This document shows, one piece after another, positions 27,434 to 36,801 of a stretch of DNA of 64,000 bases. Made by a program: the position numbers and the translations under genes. The first letter of the stretch is position 1, and every line of letters begins with the position of its first letter. The DNA lies in assembly GCA_963809965.1 (NCBI GenBank), contig CAWELU010000041.1, positions 44,932 to 108,931 on the forward strand, given 5' to 3'. Source of the DNA: CAIWHR01 sp963809965 (GTDB taxonomy: Bacteria; Pseudomonadota; Gammaproteobacteria; Burkholderiales; Casimicrobiaceae). Under the pieces are notes generated by a model that worked only from the letters and a program-made list of their open reading frames with translations, was not told where the DNA came from and did no database searches.

Positions 27434-29614
27434 GTGTCGGACCGGATCCGCCTCGGCCTCGCGCTGCTTGCCGCGTGGGGCCTCGTACTCTCGGCGATCG
27501 CCGCCACCGCGCTGCTGGTGGGGGCGGACCTCACCGCGCGGGAACGCGAACCGCTCGTGCAGATTCTCACGGACCGGGCGCCGCACGTGATCCTGATTTC
27601 GCTGCTGCTGCTCGCCCCCCTCGTGTTCATCCTCCAGGCGCTGTTTCGCCGCTACATCGCGGCGCCGAGAAAGCTCTCCGAGGACGCCCGCATCATGCTG
27701 ACGGCGAATCCCGCGCACCGAGCGCCGCCGCGCGGCTCGGTCGAGATGAAACGGCTCGCCGCGGACGTCAACGGCATCGCCGAGGCGCGCGAGTTGCTCC
27801 AGCAGGACGTGGACAAGCGCATTCGCGAGGCGAACGCGCGCCTCGAGGAGGAAAAGAACCGTCTGGCGGCACTGATGTCGGAGCTCGCGCAGAGCGTGGT
27901 GATGTGCAACGTCGAGGGGCGCATCCTGCTTTACAACGCGCGCGCGATGCAGCTGCTGCGCAAGCCGCTCGACGGCGCCGCGAACGTGGGCAAGGCGCAC
28001 AGCCTCGTCGGGCTGGGACGCTCGATATTCGCGATCTTCGACCGCAACCTCATCATTCACGCGCTGGAGAGTATTGCGGACCGGCAGCGCCAGGGAACGC
28101 GCAACGCGGTGGCGAACTTCGTCACGACGGCACCGGCGGGCCAACTGGTACGCGTGCAGATGGCGCCGGTCCACGGACCGGCGACGGATGCCTCGCAGGC
28201 AGGGACCATCGGCGCCATTACGGGCTTCGTGCTGGTCCTCGACAACATCACCCGGCGGATCGAATCCGGAAATCGCCGCGACCTGCTGCTGCAGACATTG
28301 ACGCAGGGAACCCGCGCTTCTCTGGGCAGCGTTCGTGCCGCGGTGGAGGCAATTGCCGCATTTCCCGAGATGGATAAGGAGGCGCAGGGCCGGTTCATCG
28401 AGATCATCGGCGACGAAGCGCAGCGCCTGAGTGCGAAGCTCGACGAGACGGTGAACGAGTTCGCGGATTCATTGCGCACCGAGTGGCCGCTCGAGGACAT
28501 GCGTGGTGCCGACCTCATCGCTGCCGCGCGCCGGCGGATCGAGTCGAGGCTCGGACTGCCGACGAAGCTCGAGACCGTCGACGAATCGATTTGGCTCAGC
28601 GTCGACAGCTATTCGCTCATGCAGGGCATCAGCTATATCGTGAGCCGCCTGCGGGAGGAGTTCGGCATCCGCGAAATCCGCTTCGCGCTCGAGCCCGCCG
28701 GCGCGTTCGCCCACCTCGACCTCATCTGGACCGGAGCGCCGCTAGGCTCCGAGACCACGATGTCGTGGCAGACCGACTCGATGGAACTCGGCGGCGAGGC
28801 GTGCCCGTTGACGCTAAAGCAGATCGTCGAACGCCACAACGCGGAGATCTGGTACCAGATCCACAAGCCTTCTCACCGCGAGTTCTTCCGGATTGCCATT
28901 CCGGTGACGAAGCCTGAGGAGGCTCTCCTGCCTGCAACGACCGAGGTGACAAGCCGTCCGGAATTCTACGACTTCGACCTGTTCCATCAGCCGGGGCAGA
29001 CGCCGGAGCAGGACAACCGGCCGCTTTCGGCATTGAGCTATACGGTCTTCGACACCGAAACGACCGGTTTGCAGCCGTCGCAAGGCGACGAGATCGTTTC
29101 GATCGGCGCCGTGCGGATCGTCAACGGACGCCTGCTGCAAAACGAAGTGTTCGAGCAGCTGGTCGACCCGGGGCGCGACATGACCGCCGAAGCGACGCGG
29201 ATCACGGGGATCGAGACCCCGATGCTTCAGAATCAGCCGACGATCGACAAGGTGCTGCCGGCATTCTCGCAGTTCTGCGAGGACACGGTGCTCGTCGCGC
29301 ACAACGCGGCGTTCGACATGCGTTTCCTGCGCTTGAAGGAAGCCGCTACCGGCGTCCGCTTCACGCAGCCCGTGCTCGACACGCTCCTGCTTTCGGCGGT
29401 GCTGCAGCCCGATGCCGATGCCCACCGCCTCGAAGCGATCGCCGAGCGGATGGGCGTCAGTTCGATCGGGCGGCACACGGCGCTCGGCGACGCGATCATG
29501 ACCGGGGAGGTGTTCTTGCGCATGATTCCATTGCTTGGCGAGCGCGGCATCCGGACGCTTGGTGAGGCACGGGTGGCCGCGCAGGCGACGTACCATGCGC
29601 GCATCGAGTACTGA
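27434..29614 (+). CDS. Membrane PAS/kinase-like protein fused to a DnaQ-type 3'-5' exonuclease
   Basis: A 726-residue protein starting at GTG, 2 bp after the receiver gene. Two N-terminal helices (about 8-30 and 52-72) are followed by a coiled coil, a PAS-like domain (MSELAQSVVMCNVEGRILLYN), and a DHp/ATPase-like region in which the histidine position is not His (TLTQGTRASLGSVRAAVEA). From about residue 535 a DEDDh exonuclease follows: Exo I FDTETTGL, Exo II VAHNAAFDMRFL, Exo III HTALGDA. Such fusions occur beside acetate-type SLC5 sensors; their role is unknown. Confidence 0.85.
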   Translation: MSDRIRLGLALLAAWGLVLSAIAATALLVGADLTAREREPLVQILTDRAPHVILISLLLLAPLVFILQALFRRYIAAPRKLSEDARIMLTANPAHRAPPRGSVEMKRLAADVNGIAEARELLQQDVDKRIREANARLEEEKNRLAALMSELAQSVVMCNVEGRILLYNARAMQLLRKPLDGAANVGKAHSLVGLGRSIFAIFDRNLIIHALESIADRQRQGTRNAVANFVTTAPAGQLVRVQMAPVHGPATDASQAGTIGAITGFVLVLDNITRRIESGNRRDLLLQTLTQGTRASLGSVRAAVEAIAAFPEMDKEAQGRFIEIIGDEAQRLSAKLDETVNEFADSLRTEWPLEDMRGADLIAAARRRIESRLGLPTKLETVDESIWLSVDSYSLMQGISYIVSRLREEFGIREIRFALEPAGAFAHLDLIWTGAPLGSETTMSWQTDSMELGGEACPLTLKQIVERHNAEIWYQIHKPSHREFFRIAIPVTKPEEALLPATTEVTSRPEFYDFDLFHQPGQTPEQDNRPLSALSYTVFDTETTGLQPSQGDEIVSIGAVRIVNGRLLQNEVFEQLVDPGRDMTAEATRITGIETPMLQNQPTIDKVLPAFSQFCEDTVLVAHNAAFDMRFLRLKEAATGVRFTQPVLDTLLLSAVLQPDADAHRLEAIAERMGVSSIGRHTALGDAIMTGEVFLRMIPLLGERGIRTLGEARVAAQATYHARIEY

Positions 29615-29716
29615 CCAAAGCGGCGCGCGCGCCGCCCACGCATGGAGTATGGAGGAAGCGGCGCGCACACCGGGTCTGCATCGAGTACCGAGGAAGCGAC
29701 GCGCAAGCCACGCCCG
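29601..29716. repeat. Three degenerate 38-39 bp tandem repeats
   Basis: Units begin at 29601, 29640 and 29678 with GCATSGAGTA and continue with GAGGAAGCGRCGCGCA-like sequence. The first unit contains the last codons and the TGA of the exonuclease gene, so the gene end appears to have been copied downstream. The two distal units are more alike than either is to the first. Confidence 0.6.
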
Positions 29717-29806
29717 CGGCTTTCCATTGCCATTCACGCGGGCGTTTCGCATAATGTCTCCCACATCAATTGCAGCGAAACCGGGCGCCGGGAGCGCCGG
29801 TGCCGG

Positions 29807-30562
29807 ATGGCCGACGACATCATTCTGGAAACGCGGGGGCTCACCAAGGAGTTCAAGGGCTTCATCGCGGTCAAGAACGTGGACCTGCGCGTACGCCGCG
29901 GCACGATCCACGCGCTGATCGGCCCCAATGGGGCGGGCAAGACGACGTGCTTCAACCTCCTCACGCATTTCCTGACGCCGACGCGCGGCCAGATCTCCTA
30001 CAAGGGCCGGGCGATCACCGGCGCGAGGCCCGCGGCCATTGCGCGGATGGGTCTCGTGCGCTCGTTCCAGATCTCGGCGGTGTTTCCCAAGCTTACGGTG
30101 CTGGAGAACGTCCGCATCGCACTGCAGCGTCGCCACGGCCATTCGTTCGATTTCTGGCGTTCCGACAAGGTACTCGCCCGGCACCATGACCGCGCGCAAG
30201 AGCTGATCGAGGCGGTCGGTCTGACCGAATTCACAGGCACGCAGGCGGTCGAGCTGCCCTACGGTCGCAAGCGTGCGCTCGAGATCGCCACCACGCTCGC
30301 CCTCGATCCGGAGATGATGCTCCTCGACGAGCCGACGGCAGGCATGACGCACGAGGATGTCGGGCGCATTACCGCGCTGATCCGGAAAGTCGCCGCGAAT
30401 CGCACGGTGCTGATGGTCGAGCACAATCTGTCGGTCGTGTCGACGCTGTCCGACCTTATCACGGTGCTGGCGCGCGGCGAGGTATTGGCCGAGGGCGATT
30501 ACGCGCAGGTGTCGAAACACCCCGCCGTCATCGAGGCGTACCTCGGATCGGTTCATGCCTGA
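29807..30562 (+). CDS. livG: Branched-chain amino-acid-type ABC transporter ATPase
   Basis: A 251-residue LivG-family ATPase. Walker A is GPNGAGKTT (about 38-46), Walker B LDPEMMLLDEPTAGM and the switch histidine is in MVEHNLSVV. The family signature region is unusual: where LSGGQ is expected the sequence reads VELPYGRKRALEIA, as in LivG proteins. The start at 29807 (MADDIILETRG) is set by homology. It overlaps livF by 8 bp. Confidence 0.92.
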   Translation: MADDIILETRGLTKEFKGFIAVKNVDLRVRRGTIHALIGPNGAGKTTCFNLLTHFLTPTRGQISYKGRAITGARPAAIARMGLVRSFQISAVFPKLTVLENVRIALQRRHGHSFDFWRSDKVLARHHDRAQELIEAVGLTEFTGTQAVELPYGRKRALEIATTLALDPEMMLLDEPTAGMTHEDVGRITALIRKVAANRTVLMVEHNLSVVSTLSDLITVLARGEVLAEGDYAQVSKHPAVIEAYLGSVHA

Positions 30563-31307
30563 CGATCGCGCGACGGCGCATGGGACGGGCGCACCCGCGG
30601 CGAGCGCGGCTCCTCTGCTTGCCGTGCGCGAGCTCAACGCCTGGTATGGGGAATCGCACGTGCTGCACGGGGTCGCCTTCGAGGTCGGCGCGGGCGAAGT
30701 CGTGACGCTGCTGGGACGCAACGGCGCGGGCAAGACGACGACGTTGAAGTCGATCATGGGCGTCGTGCCGCGGCGCGAGGGCTCGATCACCTTCGAGGGA
30801 CGCGAGATCACGAAGCTGCCGTCGAACCGGATCGCGCGGCTCGGCATCGCCTGGTGTCCCGAGGAGCGCGGCATCTTCGCGAGCCTGAACGTCGAAGAGA
30901 ATCTTCTGCTGCCGCCCGCAGTGCGCGACGGGGGCCTTTCGCTGACGCAGATCTTCGAGCTGTTCCCGAACCTGAAGGAGCGGTTGAAGAGCCAGGGAAC
31001 GAAGCTTTCGGGTGGTGAGCAGCAGATGCTAGCGATCGGCCGCATTCTGCGCACGGGCGCACGCCTTCTCATGCTCGACGAGCCGACCGAGGGTCTCGCC
31101 CCCGTGATCGTGCAGCAGATCGGGCGCACGATCGCGAAGCTGAAGGCGCAGGGCTTCACGATCCTGCTGGTCGAGCAGAACTTCCGGTTCGCGGCGACCG
31201 TCGCGGACCGCCACTACGTGATGGACCACGGCCGCGTCGTCGACATGATCCCCAACGCGGAGCTCGATCGCAACATGGGGAAGCTGCACGAGTATCTCGG
31301 CGTTTGA
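30555..31307 (+). CDS. livF: Branched-chain amino-acid-type ABC transporter ATPase
   Basis: A 250-residue LivF-family ATPase. Walker A GRNGAGKTTTLKS, signature LSGGEQQMLAIGR, Walker B RLLMLDEPTEGLAP and switch LLVEQNFRFAAT are all present. An N-terminal extension of about 20 residues precedes the domain. Pairs with LivG on the permeases LivH and LivM. Confidence 0.93.
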   Translation: MPDDRATAHGTGAPAASAAPLLAVRELNAWYGESHVLHGVAFEVGAGEVVTLLGRNGAGKTTTLKSIMGVVPRREGSITFEGREITKLPSNRIARLGIAWCPEERGIFASLNVEENLLLPPAVRDGGLSLTQIFELFPNLKERLKSQGTKLSGGEQQMLAIGRILRTGARLLMLDEPTEGLAPVIVQQIGRTIAKLKAQGFTILLVEQNFRFAATVADRHYVMDHGRVVDMIPNAELDRNMGKLHEYLGV

Positions 31308-31380
31308 CGCCCGGATAGATTTTCGAACCCGCGCGCTGCAGCCGGCGCGCATTTTTCACCGACCAGGAGGAGACTCAACC

Positions 31381-32595
31381 ATGTACACCACGAAACCCAC
31401 GCTCCTGAGCCTGGCCCTCGTTGCCGCCCTCGGGGCGGGCGCGGCCCACGCTCAGATTTCCGACGGCGTCATCAAGATCGGCGTGTTGAACGACCAGTCC
31501 GGGACCTACGCGGACCTTGCCGGACCCGGCTCGGTGGTCGCCGCGAAGATGGCGGTCGAGGACTTCGGCGCCGCGGCCAAAGGCATGAAGGTGGAGATCG
31601 TGGCGGGCGACCACCAGAACAAGCCCGACGTCGGGTCGAACATCGCGCGCCAGTGGTACGACGTTGACAAGGTGGACGTGATCGTCGATGTGCCGACGTC
31701 ATCGGTGGTGCTGGCGGTGAACGAGGTGACCAAGCAGAAGGGCAAGGCGCTTCTGGTTTCCACAGGCGCGACCTCCGACCTGACCGGCAAGGCGTGCAAC
31801 GCGAATGCCATCCACTGGACCTACGACACGTGGATGCTGGCGAACGGCACGGGCAGCGCAATCGTCAAGACCGGCGGCGACACGTGGTTCTTCCTTACCG
31901 CCGACTACGCGTTCGGCCACGCGCTCGAGAAGGACACGGAAGCGGTCGTGCTGAAGAACGGCGGCAAGGTGCTGGGCAAGGTCCGGCATCCGTTCCCGAG
32001 CGCGGATTTCTCGAGCTTCCTCCTGCAGGCGCAGGCATCCAAGGCCAAGGTTATCGGCCTGGCGAACGCCGGCGCGGACACGACCAATGCGATCAAGCAG
32101 GGCGCCGAGTTCGGCATCACCAAGGGTGGCCAACAGTTCGCAGGGCTGCTCGTCTTCCTCACCGACGTGCATGCGCTGGGGCTGAACACCGCGCAGGGGC
32201 TGCTGCTGACCGAATCGTTCTATTGGGATCTCAACGACCAGACCAGGGCGTGGTCCAAGCGCTTCGGCGCTTTGCACAAGGGGGCAATGCCGACGATGGC
32301 GCACGCCGGCGTCTATTCGTCGGTGCTGCATTACCTGAAGGCAGTGGAAGCGGCGAAGACCGACGACGGCACCAAGGTCGTCGCCAAGATGAAGGAACTG
32401 CCAACCGACGATCCGCTGTTCGGCAAGGGCACGGTCCGTGCCGACGGCCGCAAGATCCACCCGGTCTACCTGTTCGAAGTAAAGAAGCCCTCGGAGTCGA
32501 AGGGCCCGTGGGACTACTACAAGGTCCGCGCCACGATCCCGGCCGACCAGGCGTTCCGTCCGCTGAAGGACGGGGGCTGCCCGCTCGTCAACTAG
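31381..32595 (+). CDS. livK: ABC transporter periplasmic substrate-binding protein, LivK type
   Basis: A 404-residue type I periplasmic binding protein. A signal peptide of about 22 residues ends at AHA-QIS. The ligand domain begins DGVIKIGVLNDQSGTYADLAGPGS, typical of the Liv/HAAT group, which binds amino acids, amides, urea or aromatic acids. A strong AGGAGGAG Shine-Dalgarno precedes the ATG, fitting the high expression of binding proteins. Substrate is not determinable here. Confidence 0.92.
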   Translation: MYTTKPTLLSLALVAALGAGAAHAQISDGVIKIGVLNDQSGTYADLAGPGSVVAAKMAVEDFGAAAKGMKVEIVAGDHQNKPDVGSNIARQWYDVDKVDVIVDVPTSSVVLAVNEVTKQKGKALLVSTGATSDLTGKACNANAIHWTYDTWMLANGTGSAIVKTGGDTWFFLTADYAFGHALEKDTEAVVLKNGGKVLGKVRHPFPSADFSSFLLQAQASKAKVIGLANAGADTTNAIKQGAEFGITKGGQQFAGLLVFLTDVHALGLNTAQGLLLTESFYWDLNDQTRAWSKRFGALHKGAMPTMAHAGVYSSVLHYLKAVEAAKTDDGTKVVAKMKELPTDDPLFGKGTVRADGRKIHPVYLFEVKKPSESKGPWDYYKVRATIPADQAFRPLKDGGCPLVN

Positions 32596-32660
32596 GCATG
32601 ATCCGTTGCCCGGGCGCCATCCCCTCGGCGCTCGGGCAATGCAAGTCCCGCGGCGCTCTA

Positions 32661-33524
32661 ATGCAAGCCCTCTACGGCCAGCTGCTGATCGGCCTCATCA
32701 ACGGCGCGTTCTACGCGATGCTGTCGCTCGGCCTCGCGGTGATCTTCGGCCTGCTCAACATCATCAACTTCACGCACGGCGCGCAATACATGATGGGTGC
32801 GTTCTGTGCGTGGTTCCTGCTGACGAAGGCGGGGGTCGGTTACTGGTTGGCGTTGCTGGTCGCCCCCGTCATCATCGGCGCATTCGGCGTGCTGATCGAA
32901 CGCACGATGCTCGCGCGCCTCTACAAGCTCGACCATCTGTACGGCCTGCTGCTGACGTTCGGCCTGGCGCTCGTCATCCAGGGCCTGTTCCGCAACGAGT
33001 TCGGCTCCTCCGGCCTCCCTTACCAGATCCCGGACGAACTCGCAGGCGGGTTCAATCTGGGCTTCATGTTCCTGCCGAAGTACCGGGCCTGGGTCGTCGT
33101 CGCCTCGCTCGTTGTCTGTCTTTCCACGTGGTACGTGATCGAGCGAACGAAGCTCGGCGCCTACCTCCGCGCCGCGACCGAGAATCCGGCGCTCGTGCAG
33201 GCGTTCGGAATCAACGTCCCCAGGATGATCACGCTCACCTACGGATTCGGTGTCGGCCTCGCGGCGCTGGCGGGCGTGATGGCGGCCCCGATCTACCAGG
33301 TGAATCCGCTGATGGGCGCGGATCTCATCATCGTCGTGTTCGCGGTCGTGGTCATCGGCGGCATGGGTTCGATCATGGGCTCGATCCTGACCGGGTTCAG
33401 CCTCGGCGTGGTCGAGGGCCTGACCAAGTACTTCTACCCGGAGGCGTCGAACACGGTGATCTTCGTGATCATGGTGATCGTGCTGTTGATCAAGCCCGCG
33501 GGACTCTTCGGGCGGGAAAAGTGA
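32661..33524 (+). CDS. livH: ABC transporter permease, LivH type
   Basis: A 287-residue permease with about eight helices (LLIGLINGAFYAMLSLGLAVIFGLLNIINFTHG cut in two hydrophobic parts). The cytoplasmic coupling motif lies in ENPALVQAFGINVPRM. The start at 32661 matches family proteins. Its TGA overlaps the livM GTG start. Confidence 0.92.
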   Translation: MQALYGQLLIGLINGAFYAMLSLGLAVIFGLLNIINFTHGAQYMMGAFCAWFLLTKAGVGYWLALLVAPVIIGAFGVLIERTMLARLYKLDHLYGLLLTFGLALVIQGLFRNEFGSSGLPYQIPDELAGGFNLGFMFLPKYRAWVVVASLVVCLSTWYVIERTKLGAYLRAATENPALVQAFGINVPRMITLTYGFGVGLAALAGVMAAPIYQVNPLMGADLIIVVFAVVVIGGMGSIMGSILTGFSLGVVEGLTKYFYPEASNTVIFVIMVIVLLIKPAGLFGREK

Positions 33525-34495
33525 GCTCGGCCCCGTCGGTGTCGGCGGCCGCATCGGTGGAGCGCTCGGCGAACGGCTTCCTGCTCGCAACCGCCGCGAT
33601 GGCGATCGTGCTGGTCGTCGCGCCCCTGATCGGCGTCTACCCGGTGTTCCTGATGAAGGCGCTGTGCTTCGCGCTGTTCGCGTGTGCCTTCAACCTGCTG
33701 CTCGGGTTTGGCGGCCTGCTGTCGTTCGGCCACGCGATGTTTCTCGGCACGGCCGGTTACGCCTGCGCGCACGCGGCCAAGGTGTGGGGATTCCCGCCGG
33801 AGCTGGCGATCCTCACCGGCACCGCGGCGTCGGCTGTGCTGGGTATCGTCGTCGGTGCGCTGGCGATCCGGCGCCAGGGCATCTACTTCGCGATGATCAC
33901 GCTCGCCATCGCGCAGATGATGTTCTTCTTCTACGTGCAGACGCCGTTTACGCACGGCGAGGATGGGATCCAGTCGGTTCCGCGCGGCCGGTTGCTCGGT
34001 CTCGTCGACTTGTCGAATACGCTGACGCTGTACTACGTCGTCCTCGCGATCTTCGTTGCCGCGTTCCTGCTGATCCATCGGATCATCCACTCGCCGTTCG
34101 GGCAGGTGCTAAAAGCGATCCGGGAGAACGAGGCGCGCGCGATTTCGCTCGGTTACGACGCCGACCGCTACAAGTTGCTGGCATTCATTCTGTCGGCAAC
34201 GCTCGCCGGACTCGCGGGCGCGACGAAGGCCATCGTGTTCCAGCTCGCGTCGCTCACCGACGTGCACTGGACGATGTCCGGCGAGGTCGTGCTCATGGTG
34301 CTGCTGGGCGGGATGGGCACGATCTTCGGCCCCGTTGTCGGCGCCTTCGTCATCATCGCGCTCGAGAATTATCTCGCCCCGTTCGGCCAATGGGTCACGA
34401 TCATCACCGGCGCGATTTTCGTCGTCTGCGTGCTGGCGTTCCGCCGCGGCATCGTGGGCGAGCTCGGAGCGTGGTGGGCGCGACGGCGCGGCTGA
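33521..34495 (+). CDS. livM: ABC transporter permease, LivM type
   Basis: A 324-residue permease beginning at GTG, overlapping livH by 4 bp. Hydrophobic helices include FNLLLGFGGLLSFGHAMFLG; the coupling segment is IRENEARAISLGYDADRYK. It completes the Liv system (ATPases, binding protein, two permeases) on one strand. Confidence 0.93.
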   Translation: MSSAPSVSAAASVERSANGFLLATAAMAIVLVVAPLIGVYPVFLMKALCFALFACAFNLLLGFGGLLSFGHAMFLGTAGYACAHAAKVWGFPPELAILTGTAASAVLGIVVGALAIRRQGIYFAMITLAIAQMMFFFYVQTPFTHGEDGIQSVPRGRLLGLVDLSNTLTLYYVVLAIFVAAFLLIHRIIHSPFGQVLKAIRENEARAISLGYDADRYKLLAFILSATLAGLAGATKAIVFQLASLTDVHWTMSGEVVLMVLLGGMGTIFGPVVGAFVIIALENYLAPFGQWVTIITGAIFVVCVLAFRRGIVGELGAWWARRRG

Positions 34496-35112
34496 GCGAG
34501 CACCGGACGCGACGGCGTCCGTCCCGGGCCATCATCGCACCCCGAGGGGCGAGCCTTAAGCTGGTCATCGGCGTTGCCGTGTGTTGTTGCGCGTCCCTCG
34601 TGGGAGCCCAGTCGTCGTCGTCATACGTCGTCGAGGGTACTTGCCGCGACGGTCATCCCAATGGCGCCTACGCGCTCAGGATGCTCGACGGCCGGTTGCG
34701 AGTCACGGGAGCGTTCGCCAAGGGTCGGCGGACCGGCACCTTCCTGTTCTGGAGGCAAGACGGTGTGCGCATCGCGGTCATTCCTTACGACGACGCCGTG
34801 AAATCGGGAACGGTTGCAACCTGGTATCCCGAGGCCGGGCCCCGCGGCGAACTTCGGCGCAAGCTCGAGGCGGCATACGTGAACGACGTGCTTCATGGGC
34901 TCACCCGGTCCTGGTACTCGTCCGGCCGCCCGCGAGGCGAGTATCGCTATGAGCGTGGCGAGCTCGTCGAGGTTACCGCGTGGGCCGAGTCCGGCGCGCG
35001 CGTGCCGGCAGCCGAGGCCCGCCGAATGGCCGAGGCCGATCGCGCGGCGGGGGAGAAAAGCTATGCAGGCCTCGAGCAGCTGATCGACGACAACCAGCCC
35101 CGGTGCGGCTGA
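34471..35112 (+). CDS. Putative exported MORN-repeat-like protein
   Basis: A protein of up to 213 residues with a hydrophobic export signal (KLVIGVAVCCCASLVGAQ) after a basic N-terminus. The mature part has MORN/toxin-antitoxin-2-like strands such as DGHPNGAYALRMLDGR, KGRRTGTFLFWRQDG, LHGLTRSWYSSGRPRGEYRYERGEL. There is no ATG in a suitable place; the GTG at 34471, inside livM, is the best start, giving a 25-bp overlap. Function unknown. Confidence 0.65.
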   Translation: MVGATARLSEHRTRRRPSRAIIAPRGASLKLVIGVAVCCCASLVGAQSSSSYVVEGTCRDGHPNGAYALRMLDGRLRVTGAFAKGRRTGTFLFWRQDGVRIAVIPYDDAVKSGTVATWYPEAGPRGELRRKLEAAYVNDVLHGLTRSWYSSGRPRGEYRYERGELVEVTAWAESGARVPAAEARRMAEADRAAGEKSYAGLEQLIDDNQPRCG

Positions 35113-35277
35113 TGCACGTTGCGTTGTTTCAGCGCCGGAAAGGGCTGTGCCGCCGGATAACGGCGTTCATTGGTAAGGCCGCTTGACCACATGCGACCGC
35201 GCTGCTAACGTCGCGCGGTGGTCGCCCCCCGGCGAAGGGTCGCGCGGCCGTCGCGTCCTTTCCTACCCGGAGAAACC

Positions 35278-36240
35278 ATGAAGAACCTGCATCGCGCTCT
35301 GCTTGCGGTTGCGACACTCTGCCTTGCCGGTGGCGCAATGGCCGCCTATCCCGATCGACCGATCACCTTCGTCGTCCCGTGGGGGGCGGGCGGGGGCACT
35401 GACACTACCGCGCGCTATTTCGCCGCGATGCTCGAGAAGGAGTTCGGGCAACCCGTCAACGTCGTGAATCGCACCGGCGGCGGCGGCGTCGTCGGGCACA
35501 GCGCGATCGCGTCCGCGCCCCCCGACGGCTACACGATCGGGATGATCACCGTCGAAATCACGATGATGCACTGGCAGGGCCTCACCGAATTGAACCCGAC
35601 GTCGTACACGCCGCTTGCGCTGGTCAACGCCGACCCGGCCGGGTTCACGGTCCGCGCCGACTCGCAGTGGAAATCGGCCAAGGAGTTCATGGAATACGCC
35701 AAGGCCAATCCGGGCAAGCTCAAGGCTTCCGGCACCGGGCAGGGCGGCATCTGGCACCTCGCGCTCGCCGGCCTGATGAACGACGCGAAGATCCCGCAGT
35801 CCGCGATTCCCTGGGTGCCGTCGAATGGTGCCGCGCCGGCGATGCAGGATCTCGTGGCCGGCGGCGTCGACGTCGTCACCTGTTCGCTGCCGGAGGCGCG
35901 GGCGCTCATCGACGCAGGCAAGGCGCGCCCGCTCGCCGTGATGGCACCTTCGCCCTCGGCGCTTTTCCCGAATGTTCCCACGATGCAGCAGTCGATGGGC
36001 ATCAACTATTCGGTGTCCGCATGGCGTGGCATCGCCGGCCCGAAGGGCTTGCCCAAGGACGTGAGCGACAAGCTGATCGCGTCGATCAAGAAGATCTGGG
36101 AGAGCAAGGAGTTCAAGGACTTCGCGACGAGCAAGGGTTACGGCACCGAGTGGGCCGCCGGCGACGCGTTCGCCGCATTCATGGCCAAAGGTGACGCCGA
36201 CATGGGTGTCGTGATGAAGGCGGCCGGCCTCGCCAAGTGA
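35278..36240 (+). CDS. tctC: Tripartite tricarboxylate transporter substrate-binding protein (Bug family)
   Basis: A 320-residue periplasmic binding protein with signal peptide ending AMA-AYPDRP. The family hallmark PDRPITFVVPWGAGGGTDTTAR follows at once. A CCGGAGAAACC Shine-Dalgarno precedes the ATG. It delivers a carboxylate to TctAB. Ligand class (citrate, tricarballylate, terephthalate and others) cannot be told from sequence. Confidence 0.92.
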   Translation: MKNLHRALLAVATLCLAGGAMAAYPDRPITFVVPWGAGGGTDTTARYFAAMLEKEFGQPVNVVNRTGGGGVVGHSAIASAPPDGYTIGMITVEITMMHWQGLTELNPTSYTPLALVNADPAGFTVRADSQWKSAKEFMEYAKANPGKLKASGTGQGGIWHLALAGLMNDAKIPQSAIPWVPSNGAAPAMQDLVAGGVDVVTCSLPEARALIDAGKARPLAVMAPSPSALFPNVPTMQQSMGINYSVSAWRGIAGPKGLPKDVSDKLIASIKKIWESKEFKDFATSKGYGTEWAAGDAFAAFMAKGDADMGVVMKAAGLAK

Positions 36241-36321
36241 CGCAGCGGCCTACCGCGGGCCCATGGCGGACCCGCGGTTGGTGGTGGCTGTGCGCCGAGC
36301 GTCGCTTCGCGATGTGATGCG

Positions 36322-36795
36322 ATGAAGATCAACGACGCGATCTTCGGCGCGGTGCTGCTTGTGCTCGGGATCGTCATCCTGGCGCATGTCCAGGGGTTTC
36401 CCACCATTCCGGGCCAGAAGGTCGGCCCGGCCCTGTTCCCGGGAGTGGTCGCAGCGGGGCTCGTGATCTGCGGCATTCTGCTGATCGCGAGCGGGATCCG
36501 GCGCCGGTCGACCGAACCATGGTTCCAGATGGCCGACTGGGTTCGGTCGGGCCAGCACATTATTGCGTTTGCGGCGATCATCGGCGGCGTCATAGCCTAT
36601 ATCGCCTGGGCGGACGATCTGGGCTTCCTGCTCCTCGCGCCGATCCTGCTTTTCGTATGGTTCATGGTGCTCAAGGTGCGCCTGCTGCCCGCGGCCGTGA
36701 CCTCCCTCGTCGTCGCGTTCGTGATCTGGTACGCGTTCTACAAGCTGCTGCGGGTTCCCTTGCCGTGGGGGCTGCTCAAGTCATACACCTTCTAG
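36322..36795 (+). CDS. tctB: Tripartite tricarboxylate transporter small membrane subunit
   Basis: A 157-residue four-helix TctB-family protein (DAIFGAVLLVLGIVILAHVQGFPTIPGQK). It lies between tctC and tctA, 6 bp before tctA. Required with TctA for secondary uptake driven by an ion gradient. Confidence 0.88.
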   Translation: MKINDAIFGAVLLVLGIVILAHVQGFPTIPGQKVGPALFPGVVAAGLVICGILLIASGIRRRSTEPWFQMADWVRSGQHIIAFAAIIGGVIAYIAWADDLGFLLLAPILLFVWFMVLKVRLLPAAVTSLVVAFVIWYAFYKLLRVPLPWGLLKSYTF

Positions 36796-36801
36796 GTCCG
36801 A

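Noticed and set aside
29601..29716. Possible CRISPR array
   Set aside because: The repeats are directly tandem, degenerate and have no unique spacers; no cas genes are present.
28814..31159. A 781-codon open frame on the minus strand
   Set aside because: It is antisense to the exonuclease, livG and livF genes, whose motifs are clear. No domain is visible in it.
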